DNA of 64,000 bases from Paenibacillus uliginis N3/975 (GTDB lineage: Bacteria; Bacillota; Bacilli; Paenibacillales; Paenibacillaceae): the NCBI RefSeq assembly GCF_900177425.1, contig NZ_LT840184.1:4530690-4594689 (forward strand), written 5' to 3'. The position numbers and the translations under genes were made by a program. Under the pieces are notes generated by a model. That model searched no databases. It saw nothing but the letters and a program-made list of their open reading frames with translations, and was not told the DNA's origin. This document shows, piece by piece, positions 59,615 through 64,000 of the stretch; the first letter of the stretch is position 1; every line of letters starts with the position of its first letter.

Positions 59615-60232
59615 TCAGCTTTTTATCTCGCTTGCTTCTTCCGCCTTTTCATCGTTAGCCTGAGCTGCTTCTACAGCGCGCGGAATATTAACAGAGGCAA
59701 GAACCTCTTCACTAGTTGCACCCAATGTTATACCTGAGGGAAGTTTAAGATCAGCAACAGTTAGCTTATCGCCAATCTCCAGCCCGGAAACATCTGCTTC
59801 AATCGTTACCGGAAGGTCTCCTGGCATTCCTTCTACTTCAAGCTCTGTTTCCTGAATTTGCAAAATACCGCCACTTTTCGTACCTATGGCTTCTCCCTGA
59901 TACTCCAGAGGAATTGTAACACGAACCGACTTGTTCATCGAAATATGTAGGAAATCGACGTGTATTACTTTTCCTCCACGTTTCTGAACATCTTTGATCA
60001 GAACGGGAACCGGGTCTGATCCTGGAATGTTAAGGTCAAACACTTCCGAACGTCCTGTCTGAAACAGTCTTGCTGTTTCTTTTAGATTAACGGACACCGG
60101 AATGCTTTCCGAGTCCGAGCCGTATACAACTCCGGGAAGCCCTCCATTTTGACGAATGCTGCGGCGTGCAGCCCGCGTAAATTCATTCCGAATTTCAGCT
60201 GCTAGTTGAACATTGTTTCCTTTTGACGACAT
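59615..60232 (-). CDS. rplY: 50S ribosomal protein L25, general stress protein Ctc
   Basis: 205 residues, the long L25/Ctc form. The N-terminal L25 domain (LPGVVYGSDSESIPVSVN) binds 5S rRNA. The C-terminal TL5 beta domain holds LEYQGEAIGTKSGGILQ and LEVEGMPGDLP, then an acidic tail. The ATG at 60232 has AGGAGG nine bases upstream; an ATG at 60241 overlaps that site. Confidence 0.95.
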   Translation of the reverse strand: MSSKGNNVQLAAEIRNEFTRAARRSIRQNGGLPGVVYGSDSESIPVSVNLKETARLFQTGRSEVFDLNIPGSDPVPVLIKDVQKRGGKVIHVDFLHISMNKSVRVTIPLEYQGEAIGTKSGGILQIQETELEVEGMPGDLPVTIEADVSGLEIGDKLTVADLKLPSGITLGATSEEVLASVNIPRAVEAAQANDEKAEEASEIKS

Positions 60233-60337
60233 GATTAACATCCTCCTTATTATGAAAACAAAGTCTAACTAATCATTACCCTATTTCCTTGGTAGTGAAA
60301 CAATTATTTTTTCTTTGTAGACTTCTTCTTATCTCTA

Positions 60338-60373
60338 AAAAGGAGCCTTCCAGTTACCGGAAGGCTCCTTTTG
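60338..60373 (-). terminator. Terminator of the pullulanase gene
   Basis: AAAGGAGCCTTCC pairs with GGAAGGCTCCTTT. On the minus strand a T5 run follows, directly after the pullulanase stop. Confidence 0.85.
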
Positions 60374-60379
60374 CTTAGT

Positions 60380-62773
60380 TTAACTGGCTAAATCTGAAAG
60401 GGAACTCCCTTCTCCGCTTCCGCTAATCACCTTGATCTTCAACAACTTCTCCCCTGGAGGAAGCACGATAAAACGGTCTTGGTCCCACTCTCGCGCTTCC
60501 CAATCGTTCAAGCGGACAATACAACCGATCCGATTCACATCGGATGCCGCACGGATAATAGCTGTAACTCCTCCATCATCCTTTTGTGTAAAATCAATCT
60601 TACCATCCTTCACACCTGTACCCCATACCCATAAGTTCCATCCGTCATAGTTGTCATCTGCACGCTCATATTCCAATTCGATGGTGACAAGATTTTTTTT
60701 CGGCCGCTGCTTATCTGCACGTAGCACCATCATTGACAATCCCGGAACAGCAATCTCGGAAGTGTCGACTGTCATAAGAGTCTCTACTCCTGCTTTCTTC
60801 TCATTCACTACAACATTCCAGCCATATGGTGAAGCTGGCAGCTCCAATATGGTTTCGTTGCAACCTCCATTAACGATGACAACAATATCGCTCCAACTGT
60901 CTCCATTGGCATGATTATTCAGGTGGTAAGCCACCGTCTGACCGCCGCATTGAATAATCTCCATATGATTTTCAATCTGCTCACGGTTGCTCATCCTGAA
61001 AGCAGAATGTGTCCTTCGCAGTTCCAGCAGTCCTTTATAATATTGATAAACAGGAAGAAAACGCTCTTTGTTTATCCAACGAATGGCATTAACGACATCT
61101 CCACTCCGGTAGCTGTTATGATCGCCAAACTTGCTTCTCAGCAGTTCGTCACCTGCGTGAATAAGCGGAATTCCCTGAGATACAAGCACAATACTGTTGG
61201 CGAGCAAACTCCGGCGCACCGGCTCTGAGGTCATGATATCGTGATCCGAAACAGCGAAATAAGGCCGGCAATCGAACACTTTTTCCAAAATGTCCTCGCC
61301 ATCTGCAGGAGCTCCGTTATTCATGTGAAGTAATCCCGCTTCATGTCCCTTCCCCATGGAGGTGAGGACCTTATCCCACAAATTTAAATTATCATGCACA
61401 GTCACGTAGTTGATTGTCTCAGAGGCATCGTGGGCAAAATCGTGGATCGATCCCATCATGCCTTCAGCCACAGCTCCCTCACACCAAGGTTCCCCGGTAG
61501 CAAACCCTTTGCCACCTCCGTCATTGTCACCTTTAATCGCATGACGATAGTTATCGTTAAACACGGCGAAACCTTTCCCCCGCTGTGTTCCCTTGACCGT
61601 CTTATTAGGCAGCGGGCTATCTCCTCCCGTCCAAGGCTCTCCATAAATTAAAATAGACGGATTTACCTCACGGCGAAGCTCTTCTACGATCTCATAAATG
61701 GTCGTCGTGTCTATTAGAGCCATGAGATCAAACCGGAAGCCGTCCATGTGATATTCCTCAGCCCAATAGCGCAGTGAGTCTTTAATATATTTTCGTACCA
61801 TCGGCTTTTCAGTCGCCAACTCATTACCTACTCCCGACCCGTTTGACAGGCCCCCGCTCCCATTTTGACGGTAGAAGTATCCGGGAACAACCGGTTCGAA
61901 CGGTCCATCATCCACTGTATAGGTATGGTTGAACACCACATCCATAATGACTCTAATACCCTTCTTGTGAAATGCCTGTATCATTTCTTTACATTCTCGG
62001 ATACGAACCTCCGGCTTTGTCGGATCGGTTGAATAAGAGCCCTCCGGTACGTTGTAATTTTGCGGATCATAACCCCAGTTGTATTCTGTTCCCTCAAGCT
62101 CATTAACCGTCTTAAAATCAAATATGGGCAGCAAATGCACATGCGTTACGCCCAGCTCAGCAAGATGGTCAATCCCCAAGCTGTTACCATATTCATCACT
62201 TAAACCCGTTTCTGTAAACGCCTTGTACTTCCCTCTATATTTCATACCGGAATCCGGTGACATGGAAAAATCCCTTACATGCAGTTCATACAGCACTGCA
62301 TCTGTCGGCTGTATCAATGGAAGTCGCTTATCGAGATCCCAGTCCTTCGGACGGCAGACTTCTGGATCAACGATCGCTCCACGGTACCCATTTGCTGACA
62401 CTGCCGTCGCATACGGATCTACAGCAAACCGGTATTCACCATAATCCTGTTCTATTTTGTAAAGATAGTATTTGCCCGACATATCTCCGGCAATAATGAA
62501 AGTCCAAATCCCCTCATCTCCACGGGTCATCCGGTTTTCTTGTCCGCCATCATGATTCGTGACTGCTCCGGATTCATCATAATTCCCGGCATCCTCATAC
62601 AATACAAGGAATACCGTGCGGGCTGTAGGTGCCCACAAGCTGAAGAAGCTTTGATTCTTTCCATAAGTTACTCCAAGTTTTATATCCGTAATAGGATTGA
62701 TCATGTCCATACTCATCATTATCACCGTCACTTTTAAAGTAGATTCATTTAATAGTATTGGCGCCTGATTCAT
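60380..62773 (-). CDS. pulA: Type I pullulanase (GH13), cytoplasmic
   Basis: 797 residues without signal peptide. An N-terminal CBM48-like domain (SFFSLWAPTARTVFLVLYED) is followed by the GH13 barrel with the pullulanase signature YNWGYDPQNYN, nucleophile Asp in GFRFDLMAL, acid Glu in IYGEPWTGG and the third Asp in VTVHDNLNLWD. After the C-terminal beta domain a further module of about 100 residues (YDGWNLWVWGTG, IVRLNDWEAREWD) looks like a starch-binding CBM41/PUD domain, which is more often at the N-terminus in this family. It cleaves alpha-1,6 links of pullulan or glycogen inside the cell. The start could also be an ATG at 62719-62710. Confidence 0.9.
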   Translation of the reverse strand: MNQAPILLNESTLKVTVIMMSMDMINPITDIKLGVTYGKNQSFFSLWAPTARTVFLVLYEDAGNYDESGAVTNHDGGQENRMTRGDEGIWTFIIAGDMSGKYYLYKIEQDYGEYRFAVDPYATAVSANGYRGAIVDPEVCRPKDWDLDKRLPLIQPTDAVLYELHVRDFSMSPDSGMKYRGKYKAFTETGLSDEYGNSLGIDHLAELGVTHVHLLPIFDFKTVNELEGTEYNWGYDPQNYNVPEGSYSTDPTKPEVRIRECKEMIQAFHKKGIRVIMDVVFNHTYTVDDGPFEPVVPGYFYRQNGSGGLSNGSGVGNELATEKPMVRKYIKDSLRYWAEEYHMDGFRFDLMALIDTTTIYEIVEELRREVNPSILIYGEPWTGGDSPLPNKTVKGTQRGKGFAVFNDNYRHAIKGDNDGGGKGFATGEPWCEGAVAEGMMGSIHDFAHDASETINYVTVHDNLNLWDKVLTSMGKGHEAGLLHMNNGAPADGEDILEKVFDCRPYFAVSDHDIMTSEPVRRSLLANSIVLVSQGIPLIHAGDELLRSKFGDHNSYRSGDVVNAIRWINKERFLPVYQYYKGLLELRRTHSAFRMSNREQIENHMEIIQCGGQTVAYHLNNHANGDSWSDIVVIVNGGCNETILELPASPYGWNVVVNEKKAGVETLMTVDTSEIAVPGLSMMVLRADKQRPKKNLVTIELEYERADDNYDGWNLWVWGTGVKDGKIDFTQKDDGGVTAIIRAASDVNRIGCIVRLNDWEAREWDQDRFIVLPPGEKLLKIKVISGSGEGSSLSDLAS

Positions 62774-62861
62774 AAGACAGACCTCTTTAGGCTGATAAAT
62801 CGCTTACACTTTCAGTTTATGCTAGGCGGCACCATTCGGTTTGGGTTTCAGTCTACAATTA

Positions 62862-62896
62862 AAAAGAGCACCCGTCTATAAAAGACGGATGCTATG
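62862..62896 (-). terminator. Terminator of ptsI
   Basis: AGCATCCGTCT pairs with AGACGGGTGCT. On the minus strand TTTTT follows, about 60 bases after the ptsI stop. Confidence 0.8.
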
Positions 62897-62952
62897 AAAT
62901 ACCCTTGATAAGATTTCAGAAACCTTGATCATTCATATAACTTGTTCATTGC

Positions 62953-64000
62953 TTATTTAGCAGTTACTTGTCTCACGAGCTCAACAACTTCTTCCGCTGT
63001 GCGCATATCCAGCGCTTTTACCGCAAGTTCTTGCATTTCTGCACGAGACAGGCGGGAAATCTGGCTGCGCGCCGGAAGGATCGAGGTTGCACTCATGCTG
63101 AACTCATCCAGACCTAGACCGAGCAGCAGTGGAATCGCAATCGCATCCCCTGCCATCTCACCGCACATGCCAGCCCAGCGGCCTTCACGGTGAGCAGCAT
63201 CAATAACCATTTTCACAAGACGAAGAATAGCTGGATTGTACGGCTGGTACAGATAGGATACCCGTTCATTCATCCGGTCGGCAGCCATGGTGTACTGAAT
63301 CAGATCATTGGTTCCGATACTGAAGAAGTCCACTTCCTTCGCGAACTGATCAGCCATAACAGCCGTGGATGGAATCTCCACCATGATGCCCAGCTGAATG
63401 TTCTCCGAAACAGCCGTACCTTCAGAGATCAGCTTGCTCTTTTCTTCTTCCAGAAGAGCTTTCGCTTCGCGGAATTCACCCAGTGTAGCAATCATCGGGA
63501 ACATGATCCGCAAGTTGCCATGAACACTTGCCCGAAGCAGTGCCCGAAGCTGGGTTCTGAATATATCCTGACGCTCCAGACATAGACGTACAGCCCGGAA
63601 TCCAAGGAACGGATTCATCTCTTTTGGCAGATCCAGATAAGGCAGCTCTTTGTCGCCGCCGATATCTAGCGTACGGACAACGACAGGCTTTCCTTCCATC
63701 TTCTCAAGTACTGTCTTGTAGGCATTGTACTGAATTTCTTCGGAAGGCAATTTGTCGCGTCCCATATACAGAAACTCCGTACGATAGAGACCTACAGCTT
63801 CGCCACCGTTATCCAGAACGCCGGCTACATCATTTGGCGTACCGATGTTAGCGGCAAGCTCAACATGAACTCCGTCTTTCGAAACCGTAGGCTCATTGCG
63901 AAGCTTTCTCCACTCTTCAACCTGCTTCGCATAAGACTCCTGTTTGCTGCGATATTCCGCAACCATTGCCTCGGAAGGGTTAATCAGTACATTCCCCTCA
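62953..64000 (-). CDS. ptsI: Phosphoenolpyruvate-protein phosphotransferase, C-terminal part (partial)
   Basis: At least 349 residues in the window; it continues beyond the right edge. The PEP-binding barrel of enzyme I is seen: GLYRTEFLYMGR, VVRTLDIGGDKELPY, GFRAVRLCL, MVEIPSTAVMADQF and the PEP-utilising signature DFFSIGTNDLIQYTMAADR, and the Cys of MCGEMAGD. It starts sugar uptake by the PTS, passing phosphate from PEP to HPr. The phospho-His domain lies outside the window. ptsH, which normally precedes it, is also outside. Confidence 0.95.
   Translation of the reverse strand, partial: EGNVLINPSEAMVAEYRSKQESYAKQVEEWRKLRNEPTVSKDGVHVELAANIGTPNDVAGVLDNGGEAVGLYRTEFLYMGRDKLPSEEIQYNAYKTVLEKMEGKPVVVRTLDIGGDKELPYLDLPKEMNPFLGFRAVRLCLERQDIFRTQLRALLRASVHGNLRIMFPMIATLGEFREAKALLEEEKSKLISEGTAVSENIQLGIMVEIPSTAVMADQFAKEVDFFSIGTNDLIQYTMAADRMNERVSYLYQPYNPAILRLVKMVIDAAHREGRWAGMCGEMAGDAIAIPLLLGLGLDEFSMSATSILPARSQISRLSRAEMQELAVKALDMRTAEEVVELVRQVTAK

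Overview
The window looks like chromosome from a Paenibacillus-type, spore-forming Bacillota. The evidence is an intact sporulation sigma-K gene, S-layer homology (SLH) domains, YesM/YesN-type sensor and regulator genes beside Lpl-type sugar permeases, a Ctc/L25 protein, strong AGGAGG-type ribosome binding sites, frequent GTG/TTG starts, and a very large modular peptide synthetase. No rRNA, tRNA or CRISPR array was seen.

Layout. (1) 1-13613, minus: the first 4537 codons of a giant non-ribosomal peptide synthetase (NRPS). It holds three complete modules (C-A-T-E, C-A-T, C-A-T-E) plus C and the start of A of a fourth, and runs off the left edge. (2) 13614-14870: a leader with a terminator-like hairpin, then a decayed MarR-family regulator. 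(3) 14872-18470, plus: two overlapping half-ABC exporters with the asymmetric ATP sites of a heterodimer, the obvious exporter candidate for the NRPS product. (4) 18490-20417: a debris zone with a sigK fragment and a small protein plus broken zeta-toxin-like gene, then intact sigK. (5) 20710-23401, plus: FAD oxidoreductase and a frameshifted Gfo/Idh/MocA dehydrogenase. (6) 23713-25079: an IS3-family insertion sequence. (7) 25357-38762, minus: a carbohydrate locus with a lipoprotein binding protein, YesM-like kinase, YesN-like regulator, two permeases, a second binding protein, and a 1563-residue cell-wall-anchored glycosidase-like protein. (8) 38956-42679: small housekeeping or hypothetical genes. 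(9) 42746-46538, minus: CPBP protease, ComP-like kinase and LuxR-type regulator. (10) 46779-50894, minus: branched-polyamine synthase BpsA, three GNAT acetyltransferases and a caspase-like protein. (11) 51444-54707, plus: Kht-type K+/H+ antiporter genes and a YitT-family protein. (12) 54848-58460: glycerophosphodiesterase, and the kduI-deoR-kduD uronate operon with visible operator repeats. (13) 58689-64000: amino-acid binding lipoprotein, L25/Ctc, a pullulanase, and the 3' part of ptsI.

How parts work together. The NRPS and exporter pair form a likely secondary-metabolite locus whose local regulator is dead. The first condensation domain of the NRPS is of the type that accepts a D-configured donor and has a short acceptor docking end, so this protein should receive its substrate from another subunit outside the window even though it lies at the edge of its operon. 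The YesMN/Lpl locus, the kdu genes and the pullulanase point to life on plant polysaccharides. The polyamine synthase lies in the same gene neighbourhood as a BltD/PaiA-like acetyltransferase that could act on polyamines; that link is inference.

The most interesting items are the NRPS docking and motif deviations, the terminator hairpin in its leader, the MarR decay, the sigK/zeta debris, the caspase-like protein, the structured intergenic region near 51.0 kb and the inverted-repeat element near 48.3 kb. All function calls come from reading the sequence; no database search was run.
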